This document shows positions 48,238-60,900 of a stretch of 64,000 bases of DNA, piece after piece (positions within the stretch are counted from its first letter, which is position 1; each line of letters starts with the position of its first letter). A program made the position numbers and the translations under genes. This stretch comes from Progne subis subis. Its lineage: Eukaryota > Chordata > Aves > Passeriformes > Hirundinidae. The notes beneath the pieces are model-generated. The model did not search any database. It was not told the origin of the DNA and saw nothing but the letters and a program-made list of their open reading frames with translations. The stretch is from NCBI GenBank assembly GCA_022316685.1, contig JAKJHU010000030.1, positions 9,605,860-9,669,859 on the forward strand, written 5' to 3'.

Positions 48238-50689
48238 CACAAACATATGAAAACTATAAAATAATATTATATATATGAAATTATAAAATAGTTTAAGCTT
48301 TATATGTCTATGCATATATATTAAACACAAAAGAGATGGAGCCAGGTACTAATGCATTCAGCCATTGCATTTTTAAACTTTTTTGGCTTTAGGAAAGCAA
48401 AGAAAGCTAGAAGAAGAAAGCTGTCATCACAAAAGTGAGATGAAAAGGACTTTAGAAAGAGGAAATACAATACAGAAGAAATTATGTTATTGAAGAGGTG
48501 ACAGATATAATAACTCATATGAGAGGAGAAGGAGACAGAAAATCAGCATTCCTATGAAAGAATGATGTGAGGACAGAGTACAATTATCCTTTTTTCTTAT
48601 ATAAAAGCAACAAAATAGTGTTAACAAAAGCCTAAGGAAGTTCAAAAAAGAGAGTTCACCAGAAATAGATATGTAGTAGATATGAAGAGGTCCACTACTG
48701 GGCACACATGGACCTTGCTAACTTCATAAATATGTTTTCCTTGTGTGTTGAGGCCAAATACACATTGTCTGGAATATAAAATATAGAATGATAGATATTT
48801 GAGAAAAAAATAACTATCTTAAAACTGCTTGACACTCTATAAATAATCACAATTTTAACTTTGTATTCTACAATAGGTACCACATTATTTCTTTTCAAGC
48901 TGTTTGAAAGTCTCTTTATCTTGAATTCTTGGCTTTAAAATCCATTGTATCTCTTACGGAATCTCAAGTATAGCATCCTGTCATAAAAAAATTGCATAGA
49001 TTCACCTCCATAACTTTTATAACCTTCGTATAAATTATGAGAACTATTTGTTAATTATACTCAAGCAACATCTAAGCTATTTGACTTTTACACAGGGTTT
49101 TCACTTCATTTGTGCCTTTTCAATTGTTCAGTAATATATTCATGATGATTAAGCAGAAAGGAGAAATAGTAAAGGAGTAAGAGGTAGGTCCATTGGATTA
49201 AATACCAGATAGTATCATTGGGTTGTGTGGCCTGAACTATTTTGTAATTTTTTTTCTTAGTTAATCTGTATAAAGCCCAATTAGTTGTTAAGTCTCAGAG
49301 GTTTTATCACTTTTGGTTTTTTTTCCAATAAGAAGTCATATAAGGAAACTTCAAAGATGCTGGCTTGATCTGATGAAAGTCAATTTAGTCTCCTTGGTTG
49401 AAAGGAAATCAAACTCTCAAAAGGCACTCTGAGGGAGTACAGAGTCATTAGATTTCCTGCATTAAAATGGCATTTGACAATGCAATGAACAGTTTTCATT
49501 GAAAAAGGAAGAGGGACAAGGAGGACAATGAGATCTTCTTAGTTTCTCTCCTCAATGACAACCAGATACGTGAAACCCAGTTGTGTGCTCATGCATGTGA
49601 ACTATCTCTGAAACCTGCAGAAAGTTGGGCATTAGAATGACAATGCAGTGGTGAGAGAACATTTATATTCTTGGCCTCACAATTAAGTCATAGAAATTGG
49701 AAACTATCCAGTTCAAAAGTCACTGTTGTACAGAACAAGCTAGGAATAGTTCAAGGATGTCATGTTTTAAAAAGTAAATAAAATTGTGAGGTTATTTAGG
49801 GGAAAAAAAATCTTGTTTGCAGAGAAATAGCCTAAGGAATTTTTCACTTTTCTTGCAGAGGAACAACTCAAGAGGGAGAATATTGATGTAGAATAAACCA
49901 AGTACTCAAGCAACATAAAAGCTATAGGCCTCTTAGGAAGAAAAGTTTTTATTTAATTAATTTAGTTTTGAAATATCATAAGAAGCTGATGATATTGCCT
50001 ATCCATAGCTTTGTCTCATAGCAACTTTTTTCCATCTCTTTCTCTAGCATTGCTTGGGTTTTTTTATTATTTCTTTTATTCTTCTACAATTTTGTGTTAT
50101 TTCTTGTATTTTCATTTCTTCATTCTGTGCCACATTTCATCGGATATCACAAGGTATACTCTGCCTGATGTCAAAATTTGTTTGCTTGTTGAAAGATGTT
50201 CCTTCAGTTTCCTTATGATCAGAGTCTTTCTAATTTATTTGATGTGAATTTACTTTATTCTGTTATCTGTAATTAATTTATTATTATTGTTCCTATAACT
50301 ACATGTAAGTCTTAAAATACTGTACAGTATAAATTTTTAGAAGTGTGCATTAATCCACATTTATTTTCTCCTGTGTTTGTATAGTACCTGTCACAGTTAC
50401 TGACTACTGAGTCATGCCATAACATATAAATTATAATATTAATAATGTATTAGTAGTAATACAGTTAAAGTATAGAGAGTATGTTATTATCTAATTAACA
50501 ATTTATTATTAATAAAATGCCTATATATACCAAAATATATGTAAAGAGACAGCGAAATGTGTATTTGCATCTTCATTTTTCAGCTAATAAAAGTGCTAAC
50601 TGGGAAGGACCTCTAGATATGCCTTTTTCCTTGTACCAGAAAGAGCACTCAAGAAACAAAATGTGGAATCTATTATTCGACTCATACAC
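46761..50689. other. AT-rich unique spacer with dinucleotide repeats
   Basis: About 3.9 kb without a recognised gene or transposon. Microsatellites at 48154-48237 are listed separately. Confidence 0.5.
48154..48237. repeat. (GT)n ... (AC)n(AT)n compound microsatellite
   Basis: (GT)6-7 at 48154-48166, a 16-base spacer, (AC)21 at 48183-48224, then (AT)6. The GT and AC arms are complementary and could pair as a hairpin. Confidence 0.96.
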
Positions 50690-51381
50690 TGTTGCAGTAT
50701 TCCAAGAAAGCCTGTGAGGTGCAGACCACAGGCTAGCTCAGTTCTTCTCACTGCGGCTGACGTGTGTAAGCTCAAGGCTGCAGGACTGGGCAAGCAGCCT
50801 CCTCCCTGTGGGGCCTTGTTTCCCCAGCTGGCAACGGGACTTGATAACACGCTGGACGACGGCGGCAACCAGAAAAGTGTTGACTCTCTTGAGGGGAAAT
50901 AGCTGATGGTTTATTGAAGGGGAGTCCGGCAAGGAGGTCCGCACCTTTCCACACCCGCTCAGGAGAGCCCCGATCAGGGCTTGAACACAAGCTTTTAACT
51001 TGGGGAGGACCAAGAGGTGGCGACAACCAATGGGGGTGTCAGAGGGGCGTAGTGGGGGAGTCAACTTCTCAACTAGGGACAAATCACAAGAGGTGGGTGG
51101 GGAGTCTCCTGGGCCCCAGCCTATCACTCTACGCCCTTCCTGGAACCTTCCAGAACTCAGGGAAGGGCCCCAGAATGACAGACAGGGCGCCCAAGAGGGG
51201 AGAGAGGGGATTGACAGGGACAGGTGAGGGAAGGGATGATTGACATAAAACTGCCTCTTATATAACATAACAGATGGGGAGAAAACAATTAGGGAAAACT
51301 GGGGGGTACATAGGAACAGTCCCTCATAAAATTCCATACAATACTCATTAAACTCAACAAAACAAAACCTGCACTGCCACA
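50690..51381 (-). mobile_element. LTR family C, copy C3 (solo LTR with exact 6 bp duplication)
   Basis: This 692 bp element starts TGTTGCAGTATTCC and ends GCACTGCCACA on plus, flanked by identical atacac at 50684-50689 and 51382-51387. The minus-strand AATAAA is at plus TTTATT 50910-50915. A 225-codon minus-strand open frame (50738-51415) runs through almost the whole LTR. It overruns the LTR edge into flanking DNA and has no known domain, so it is a chance frame in GC-rich sequence. Confidence 0.94.
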
Positions 51382-51387
51382 ATACAC

Positions 51388-53724
51388 CAAAAATAAGCAG
51401 GTTTAACGGATGCAATTATTTTGCACCTTTTATAGTTTTAGCATTTAACCCAACAAATCTGAGAGTTAAATTAGTTTCAGTTCCATCAATCTTTTTATTA
51501 ACTCCAAAATCATATGAACAGGAAATTGCTGACATAACTGTCTCATAGATCAGATCTTATTTGTAGATTTTTTTCCTACATTACACTGACAAGGATCCCC
51601 TTTCCTAAAATCTACTTATTTTCACAGGTTTTTAAGTAGCTTTATGCCATATCCCAAATTAATAATTCTTACTAAATCTTTACTCCCACAATTGTTCTTT
51701 CTGCAATGTGAGTGTTTAAAAGATGTGTACAGACACACACAGAGTGTGTGCTGAAGATGTGTTAATTTCCTAGCAAAAGTATTTTTAAGAAATGGAGAAG
51801 TTTTTCTTCACTCATAATACTGCAAACATTTGTTTCTCTCAGATACACTTGAAAAGACAACTAGTGCCCATGAGAAGCAGAATAATTCCTGGTCTTCCCA
51901 TTTTGGCATGCTGAAACAGATCTGTTTGGAATCAAGTCCTCTGGGGGAAATTAGAGCATAAACTACATTAGCCTCAGATTTCTAACAAATTCACCATAGT
52001 CTGAAATAAGAGAATTATTCATAATCACACATGTATTATATGTGTAAACTTATATGGATATATGCAAAATAAACCTTTATTTTAGATGCACCTATAGTAT
52101 ATATTAAGTGTGTGTGGAATCATACATATGTAATCTTCAATAAATCAGTCTGAAAATTCATAAATCATGTTCACTGTGAATTTTTCTAGGCTATTAGAAG
52201 TGCTGCCATACTGAAGCCTAAGGAGAAGGTTCATCTATACTTTTCCTTTTGTCAGCTTTTAATAGATCTAATTGCCTAATTATCTGCTTCAGTGCAGTGG
52301 TGGAGTGCTGTAACATTTCTCCTCTCCCCCGGGGAATGTAGACATTCTCTGGGTAGTTGCCATCTGCTTCCATTTAGAATACTGGTGAAACACTCATTTA
52401 AGCACTGAGGGTTGCCAACTTCATCTGTCAGTAGGCTTCATTCAGAAAGGATTGACTGTTTTATTATTCTGATGCCTGTTAAAGTTGCAAGAAACATCCT
52501 GGTAGGAAGAATAGTTTATCATCAGAAGCAAAAAGATATATTTGTTACTGAAAATGACCATAATACCAACCCAACTAAACACAGAAAGTACCTCAAGTCA
52601 GCTATTTCAGAATTATAATTTTCACTTTCTTGGTCCTGGTTTGATCAGTTAATGAAAAAAATGTTCTAAATTGTGCCCATGACCATGTACGGCAGACATT
52701 AAAATTGGGCTAAAACACTACCCCCTGGAAAGGAAGCTTGCTTTGCTTACAGGGTGCAGTTCAACTCCATTCAGTAGTTCAGCTCAATTACAGCTTGCAA
52801 AATGTAAAGGAATTCAAAGTGCCCTAACAAACCACACCATCTGATGGATTTTACCTGGTACAACAGGAGACCAGTGATGGTGTAACCTGCTTGTGCTTCT
52901 TCCAAGAGGTTTCACTCCATATTCTTGGTCTGAATAAGCTGCAAACACGGACCATACGAAATATTTTTAGAAGACTGACAGTAGAAATTATGAGAACTTT
53001 TTTTTTCTGAAGACCTGTCCGGCAATGCAATCAGTTAAACAGAAAATGTCCAGGTAATGGTTGGAATTTTTCCACTGTTCTGCACAGTGTGCCTAGAAAG
53101 TAGTCATATATCAGGTTCTACTCCATCTAGCATTTTTGCAGAAAACAACAACAACAACAACAAAACTAGTAATATTTTGAGAAAAATTAAGTAATTTCTA
53201 GCTGGGTAGGAAGATCTAGTAAAGAAAAGTTTGTCAGAATTTCTATCATATTTGTAAGCTAAAGATCTGTAAGGTCAGTTTCTGACTTTCTAGCTAATAT
53301 TTTGGGTTGTTTAATCACCTATTCCAAGATAAAATAATACTGACAGTTTACACTCCCATTTTTAGTACCTTGGAGCAGTTCTAATCCTGACCTTTGTAGC
53401 TCACTGCAGCACTTCCCCATCTGATGTCAGGTCAGAATTACAACCTTTTTTTTTTAAAGACATGTCTTCTATGGTATACATTCTACACAGTAAAACCACT
53501 TACTCATGACTGCTATGGAACAACTGAAGAAAACTTGAGAAGTGACATATTACTTTGTTTAGCTAAGGATATGTTTTTAAAGTAAGCTGTAAAATGTTGG
53601 CAGAAATATTTCCATAATTTTGTATATGCTTAGATAGCAGGGTAATGGATATGACAGACCTTAAATTTATGAAGAGTTGACCACCGTAGTGTATGTTCTT
53701 TCTAATAGCTTTAATGAAAGCGAA
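51388..53724. other. Unique spacer
   Basis: No gene or transposon is recognised. Contents include a (CAA)n run at 53148-53166 and a small CpG-containing CCCCCGGGG near 52327. Confidence 0.45.
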
Positions 53725-53862
53725 ATTAAAAACCACTAAAAACCAAAAAAAAAAAACAAACAAACAAACAAACAAACAAACAAACAACCCCCCCCCAAAA
53801 AAAAAAAAAAAAACAACAACCAAAAAAAAAACCCAAAAAAACCCCCAAAAAACCACCACCCC
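53725..53862. repeat. A/C-only low-complexity tract
   Basis: (CAAA)n, C9 and A runs with C, almost without G or T on plus. Its complement is of the same T/G kind as the tracts at 7540 and 25255. Confidence 0.92.
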
Positions 53863-55197
53863 ACATCTGGAGGGTATGGTTGAATACTAACTTACCATAT
53901 GAATTAGACTTCAGTAGATTTTTTTTTTCCTGACACTTGTAAGTGATTAATTGTATAATCAAATTATTTCAGCACCAATTTCTTCTAATAGGATATAATT
54001 TTAAGTTCTTAATTTTTCTCCAGAAGACAAAATAATATAATTTGTTGAAACCACAGAGTCTGTATCTTTATTACACCACTGCGTGTCTCTCTTTGCTAGC
54101 ACTAAAAGTATGAAATAATGGGTAATTTTAATCATTTTGATATTGGGATCCTACTGCTACTATGTCGTGTTCACATAATGAAAGTCAAATAGGGAGTTAA
54201 GAAATCTCTTTTTAAATCAATATTCTGAAAGCAGTAGGGAATCCTCATCAAAGGTGAAGAAGCTTCCACCATGAAGCAGGAGTTGATGTTGATTGCATTG
54301 CTATTGTCTGTTATCTTTCTGTGAATCCTGATCACAACTTTCTGTATAATTAAAGACCATTGAGATAACAAGATAGGAAAATAAAACAAAACAAATAAAA
54401 ACAATTAATTGAAGTTAGTGACAAATTAAAAAGAAAAAAAATGTCCCTAAATGCTTTGAAATAAAATTGCAAGGTGAAAGAATTATATCCTCTTTTCATC
54501 TTCTACTCCCAAAACAGCTGAACAAAAACAATCAAAATATAATACAAGTCTAATTTAGTGTTTCTTTTAAACCCAACATTTATACATTTTTATAGCATCT
54601 TTCTCCAAATGTTTGTATTCTGTAATTATAAATGAACTTACTCAAAGAAAAAAGAGTGCAGTAAATCTTTGTCATACCCTGGAATAAAACTGTAATTATA
54701 TTCATATTAATTTCTAGACATCCCCATCCATGTCTTCTTTTTCACATCTTGATTTCTTTGTGGAACAATTATTTATTTATTTATATGCTTCATTTTTTGG
54801 CTTAGTTTGGTCTTGTAGTTTACATGCAATTGTTTACCACAGTAACAACTAGGCTATGTAGATACATTCCCTACAGCTTCTACTTCATACACATACATAA
54901 CATACTTTATAAGATTAACTGTATTAAATTAACCTTTGATATTTTTACAACGTCACGCATAGTATTGATCATTAAAATATTGTTTAGTTGTTGTTGTTTC
55001 ATTGTAACTGATTTCTGTTAAAAAACACAGTTAATGTGCAGAACCTGCATATTTCATTTGATTCTAGAGAATATATGCATTTATGTATTTGGTCATTATT
55101 TCTACTTTATGTTGCATCCAACTCCATTTCTTTACAGTGAGTTTTTGCCATAAAAGAATCATGGTTTCAAAAGCGGTATTAATGCATCAATCAAGGG

Positions 55198-55198
<1 letters not shown>
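53863..55198. other. AT-rich unique spacer
   Basis: No clear gene. A minus-strand open frame (54171-54404) is noted but not supported. The long poly-A at 55199-55230 is listed separately. Confidence 0.4.

Positions 55199-55230
<32 letters not shown>
55199..55230. repeat. Poly(A) tract, about 32 bases
   Basis: A pure A run on plus, directly beside the end of the putative minus-strand pseudogene. The polarity is wrong for that pseudogene's tail, which would be T on plus. Confidence 0.95.
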
Positions 55231-55232
<2 letters not shown>

Positions 55233-55249
55233 TCTGACACCTAGTCAAA

Positions 55250-56560
55250 ATATTCCAATATTCCAAAGCCTAAGCCTAAAAGACATCTTCCAGTTTGGCT
55301 TAGGAATCCTCAATGATTTTATGTCTACATTTTCAACCACTTCCACCATCTCAGGAACTTGATATCTGACTTATTCACTTAGGTTTCAGAATATTGACAC
55401 AATGGTACTTAAGAACCCTCAGAACCCAAATTCAGTAGTGTATCACTAAATTTTCTACCATCATTATCTACACGATCATCTCTTTTCATAGTGGATCTTT
55501 CCGTCCACATTTTTAATTTATGAACATTGCGATGACCCATTTTCTGTAAGAGTTACTGGATAAGATTCAGAAATGTCTTTCAGGTCAGGGTCAAGCCATT
55601 CACCTTCCCAAACAAAATTTTTTACAAAGTCAATAAAATCATTGCCTGTCACATCTTGAATTCATGAATAGGTTTTTCTTTCCAAACAATGTCAGAAGGT
55701 AAACAAGAGGGTTTTAGAGTTTCCAGCCCAGTCTCTGAGGTTTAAAGCAGCTCCCATAGGAGAGAAGAAACATGGTTTGCATCCAAGTGTCCTGTTTTCA
55801 GGGGAAACATGCTATCTGCTGAGTGTTTGGAGCTCTGCAGAGGGATTAATGTCATCTTAGGCAGTGTGGCTAAGGTGATAACTGCTGCAGCAGGGTGGGA
55901 ATTGAGTCAGTTTTAATGGCTTCAAGGCTGAATGCACAAGTCTAAGTGTAATTATCTTCAGCTGCAAACTTGGCAACACCAATCATTTCATGAATTACTC
56001 TGGTGTTGCTGCTATTTTTTGATGCATCTATCTCTATGTTTTTCTTTTGCAAATACATGTGCTTTTCTCTCTGTTTGAAATTCTATTACCACCAATTGGT
56101 TTTTAAAAGTTTGAAAGAATTGGTCAGTTAATTAAAATGAAAGAATTATTCTTGAAGGGTTTTCTTTAGGAACTTCAGTTTTCTGTGTTAACCTTTCTGA
56201 TATATTTCTGAGAATTGCATGTAGTCAGTACTCATGAAGACTACTTGCTGATCAGTGTTTCATACCATCATATCTTTTGGCAGACTACACATATGTGAAT
56301 GTTTGAATTTCTTTAGATTCTGAATGTCCAAGATATATTTCTTAGCATCAGGTCTTTTGTTACAAATTTGCCTGTTTTTCATTTTACAGTGAGATTTGAT
56401 GTCATGTGGGATCGGTATCACAGCAGGGTCATAGCTGCCATTTTAGCTCACTGAGTTCAAAAAAGACAAACAGCAAAAAGACTTAGATAAATCATTGAAC
56501 AGTTCATATCTTCCATAATAAGAGTGTTGTCTGGTAATAGTTCACAGTCATGACTTTTAA
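55250..56560 (-). pseudogene. Putative decayed coding exon or retrocopy, gene not identified
   Basis: Read on the minus strand, this 1.3 kb gives a chain of protein-like stretches broken by stops and frame changes. One frame stays usable from about 56541 to 55873, with open runs of 32, 60, 23, 46 and 23 codons. Stops lie at 56445, 56262, 56190, 56148, 56130, 56088-56083, 55944 and 55872 (first base). The frame then shifts, continuing through DIVWKEKPIHEFKM and, after another shift near 55650, FIDFVKNFVWEGEWLDPDLK. A last stretch near 55250-55400 includes VPEMVEVVENVDIK. Charge pattern and tryptophans look more like protein than chance, but I could not match a family. The stop density is only about half that expected for random DNA of this composition, so chance is possible. 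No splice sites are needed across the span, which fits one large exon or a retrocopy. Confidence 0.4.
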
Positions 56561-56892
56561 AATAGCTGTAGAGTTTAATACATCTCTAATGGTTGCATCT
56601 GGAGGGCATAACAACATAAAAACTATTTATTTCATTTGTTTTCAATATTTTGGCTGTTTCATAATAAGCACAAGTGTCTTATAAAGAAACAGTTTGTCTT
56701 TAAGGTACAAGATAAAATTATAACTTGTATTCTTCTAAGGTTGAGTTTTAATGATCACATGATTGACAGATTATCTAAAAGCTTGTAGTAATGTAAAAAA
56801 ACACCCAACATGGAAAAAAAAAAATATCAACATTTAGCAGTAAGATTGCATATTTTAGTTCAAAAGTCTATTGAATTTTAATATTCCATAAT

Positions 56893-57925
56893 TATTTTGC
56901 CTCAGTCTTCACCAGCAAGTGATCAGCCACACTACCCAATTCACAGAATTCAAAGGGACAGGGACAATAAAGCAGTGCTGACTGTAGAAGACCAGGTGCA
57001 AGAATGCCTAAGGAACTGGAAACAGCACAAGTCCAAGGGATCAGGTAAGATGTTTCCAGGGGTCCTGAGGGAACAGGCAAATGTTAAGCCATTGTCCTTC
57101 ATATTTTGACAGTTATGACAGATTGGTGAAATTTCCACTGACTGGAAGAGGGGATGACACCAAGTTGTGTGCTGTAGTCATACTCCAGAGGGAAGGGATG
57201 TCATCCTGAACATCTTTGACAGTCTTGAGAGGTGAGTCTGTGTAAGCCTCAGAAAGTTTCTGAAGGCAAGAAGGCCATCTGTATCTGTCTCTGGACAATC
57301 ACAAATGTGGATTCACCCTGGGCAGAAAGGAGATTGAGAGCAGCCTTGAGTAGAAGAACTTGAGGATATTGGTGAATGAAAAGCTGAATATGAGCCTGCA
57401 ATGTGCACTCACAGCCCAGAAAGGCAACCACATCCTAGCTTGCATCAGAAGCAACTTGGCCAACAGGCTGGGGGGAATGTAATTATCCCCCTCTGATCCC
57501 TCTTATGAGACCCCCCCACCTGGAGTTCTGCATTGTATTGGGCATCCAGCTTTAGACCCCCCAAGGGCTTGGCTGTAGCAAGCAGGTCTTCTCTGAAGAG
57601 AGTCTGGCAGACATGGAGCTGTTCCACCTGGAGAAGAGTCCAGGGAGACCTTAGAGCAGCTTTCCAATACCTGAAAGGGGTTAGAGTAAAGGGTTAAACC
57701 TTTATCATGGAGTACAATGATGGGACAAGAGGGAATAGCTTTTAACTGAAAGGGAGTAGGTTTAAATTAGGTATTAGGAAGAAACCCTTTAGAGGTGCTG
57801 AGACGCTGAAACACATCCAGAAGTGGCTTGCATCCCTGGAAGTATTCAAGGTGAAGTTGGATGGGGCTCTGACCAATCTGGTCCTGTGGGAGGTGACCCT
57901 TCCAACTATTCTATTATTCTAAAGT
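56893..57925 (+). mobile_element. CR1 LINE with internal deletion
   Basis: The left part (TTTGCCTCAGTCTTCACCAG through CCACTGACTGGAAGAGGGG) is the CR1 region ahead of the reverse-transcriptase core. It is joined near 57150 directly to GATGACACCAAGTTGTGTGC, a block that normally lies several hundred bases further on. The remainder runs to the 3' end at about 57925 (CCTTCCAACTATTCT). The catalytic core of the polymerase is therefore absent. Confidence 0.9.
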
Positions 57926-60900
57926 GATACACTTCCACGAGAATTGACTTATATAGCCATTGTTGGAAACAGAATGCAAGGCTAGATATAAAAGATGTAT
58001 AGAAAAACTCAAGATGTTATAGTTACGTATATGTTATAGTTTTTTTTCTTCTCTAAATTACAACTGTCAATGACAACTGATTTGCCAATGAATGCTAGAG
58101 GCTATGACAGAACAGGACCCTCAGTAGTCAAAAACACTTCACATAGCATGCCCAAGAAACATGAATTTTCCCTTTTATTTTCAATTATGTATGGTTTTTA
58201 TTCTGTTCCCTTTGATTCTTTTTTTTTTTTTTTTTTTTCCCCCAATTTTGTTTTGTTTTATGTTGTGTTAATTTCAGGGATAACACAGACAAAGTACGGA
58301 TAATACCACATTAATCCCCCATGAAGTGCCCCTGCCATTTGCTAAAATATTGCTATGACTAATAAGAATGGCTTTATCAAAGCTATCGCAACAGAAAAGA
58401 AACTTGAAACTAATTCCGAACTTGTAAGATTCAAGTTATTATGCACGCTACAGGATTTTAAAATTCTCTTTAAGAAATAATATGACACAGAATTTATCAG
58501 TGTCAATGAATTGATGGAATTTGAAACGTGCAAATTATTTAGTCCTTCTCACATACCCTTGGTCAGAGCACAGTATTCCCCTCTATTTGAACAAATTCTA
58601 TGTTCTACAGATCAGTATGCAGTGCTGAAAAAAATGGTGTCACACAGTCTGCAGAGAAGTCTGGTTAGTTTCGCACCTCTGATGGACCTTAGAGTTACCA
58701 ATCTGTGCACCCTCTGTGGGGTCCACAAACAGATCCACAGTACACTCTCAGTTTTCTCATTCCAGACTGTAATCCAGGTTACTCCATGTCTAGTAATAAG
58801 CAAGACTGCATCGAACCTGAATATTACAGATAGCTAGCATGATCAATGGGAAAATTTTAATTTATTTATGTCCTGTAATTAGAAGGCCTAACACCCCTGA
58901 GCGCTTATGGACTTAAAAGAATATGCCTTAAAGGAAGCTAAGCAACATTTTCTTGGAATCTAAAGGTTTAAAGCAAAGATTTGCAGATAGTAGACTTACC
59001 CATGTGAAGTTATAAGTTGAGTGAAAGCAAAAAAAATTTAAGTGACCTAACTTATGACATGATCAAGAAATCAAGTCAGATTTCTGCATTTCAGGAAAGG
59101 CTATTTGCTGTCTTTGTTATTAAAACATCACTCTAAAATTATGCCACTTATTCTATATGCTTAAATTTTAGAAAAATTAAATTTTCATAAAGTTTTCATC
59201 TAAAATTTCCTTTTCACTCATAATTCTGGACTACATTAACCTATGAATTTTATTTTTGTTCCAGAAATACAGTATAAAAAGGTACTTTAAAGGTTTTTGG
59301 GTTTTTTTCTAAATATATAAGTTAAAAAAAAAAACAACAACAACTTTCTATATAGAATCCACTCAACTAATAGATTTACTAGACAGAAGACATATATTTA
59401 CACCAGATTCTGAAGTGTTTTTAATGAGTTCCACTAAAGCAACTTAATATAAAACCTCCATTCTTTGAAGACTGCTGTGAAAAGCTTAATGTTTAGCTTA
59501 AAAATTGTTGGTTTTCCATTCCATCTTTTTGCAGAAAACTTTGCAACTTTTCCTACGGCACTGAACAATCTGTCTTCACTTGTGTCTCTATAGAAATCTT
59601 TTCAATAGTTACCTTCTCCACTTAATCTAAATTTATCCCGGTTTACTGTTGTCCTTCTTCTAATGTAATGCCAGCCTTGAACACCCACAGAGTTTATTTA
59701 ACCATGGCAACACAGAAGCTGTTGTGTTGTTTGGTCCTGGACATAATTCCTTGAGACATCCACTTGCATGCATCAATGAATATAAGTATCTCATACCTCA
59801 AATATGTCTCAACCTCACTTTTGTAATCGTAAAAGTTTTTTTTTTTTAAAAAAAAAGTCATTAAGTCTTAGACACAAAAATCTACCAGAAGATTCTATGT
59901 CCTAAAGCCAGCAGCATGTTTGGAAAACAGAGCAAAAATATAGTAATCATCTTTGTGTTTCTAAGAAACCATTGCAATCTGTAAGGAATTGTTCCCTTGA
60001 GGTCAATGTAAATGTAAGCTGAAGACACCTTTTTGCAGGACTTGGTTTACAATAAGCAAAAGCAAATACAATTGTAAAATTAACTGTCATTCAGATCAGG
60101 TACTGTGACATATAGCCACAGAAAGAAATATAAGTTAGCATGATACATACACAAAGGGTGTTTTATAAAATTTTCATGGTCTATTTTGAATCTTATTGGA
60201 TTGAGCAGATTTTTTTTTTTTATTCTCATTAGAATAATAAACAAATCAAAATTGTTCCAATATGATGTCTTGCCCAGTGCTTCTGAGACTGATCTGAGAT
60301 GTTCACAGATGCAATACTGTTCAAACACTATTGCTAAGTGCCAATTTGTATAAAGTTGAAAGCACTTTTATACACTAAGAATGCAAATAATCTGCAATAT
60401 GACAGCATTTTTTAGTGTGACTGCTACTTCTTCATAGTCAACAAACGTCTATGGTGTTCTCAAATGGCAGATTTTACAGATCACAAGAATTAGAATGAGA
60501 CCTAAAGATCCTCTGAAAGCATTATAGGAGTATCTCCCATCTTTGTTTCTTTTCAGAATGAGTTAATTACCAGCAGCTGCCTTTCTGATCGTAATGTGAG
60601 ATCAGATATTAACTAGCAAATTTTAAAAAGAGATAAAAGCATTTTATTTCTGTGTGTTTGTGTGTGGGTATGCATACTTACTCTTCTGAATTTTGTGCTA
60701 TATTTTACAGAAGTGAGAAAAATTAATATGTTTTTGAAGACCAACATGAAGAAATGTTGGTGTGTCTGAATAAAGTCTGAAGAAAATAGTGTCTTAGAAG
60801 TGCAGTTTATAATACAGTGTGATTTTGGTTTTTTTTTTTAAATCTCTTCTGGAAACCAGTTTACTGGTACTGTTACTATAATAACCAATTAACTTTTTTT

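Noticed and set aside
3396..51381. Bias of LTRs to minus orientation as a regional selection signal
   Set aside because: Orientation follows family (B and C minus, A plus) and the number of insertions is too small to infer selection.
50738..51415. A 225-codon minus-strand open frame, the longest in the window
   Set aside because: It runs through LTR C3 and out past its right edge and target duplication, so it cannot be an ancestral gene of either the LTR or the flank.
54171..54404. A minus-strand frame near the putative pseudogene that might be another exon
   Set aside because: The peptide is AT-biased, has no recognisable family and lacks clear splice sites; not strong enough to add to the pseudogene.
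55199..55230. Poly(A) beside the putative pseudogene, read as a retrocopy tail
   Set aside because: The pseudogene reads on minus, so its tail would appear as T on plus. The A run has the wrong polarity and no element ends upstream of it on plus.
58511..58837. A 108-codon plus frame overlapping a 63-codon minus frame
   Set aside because: No domain and no splice or start context; overlapping frames on both strands suggest chance. A translated search would decide it.
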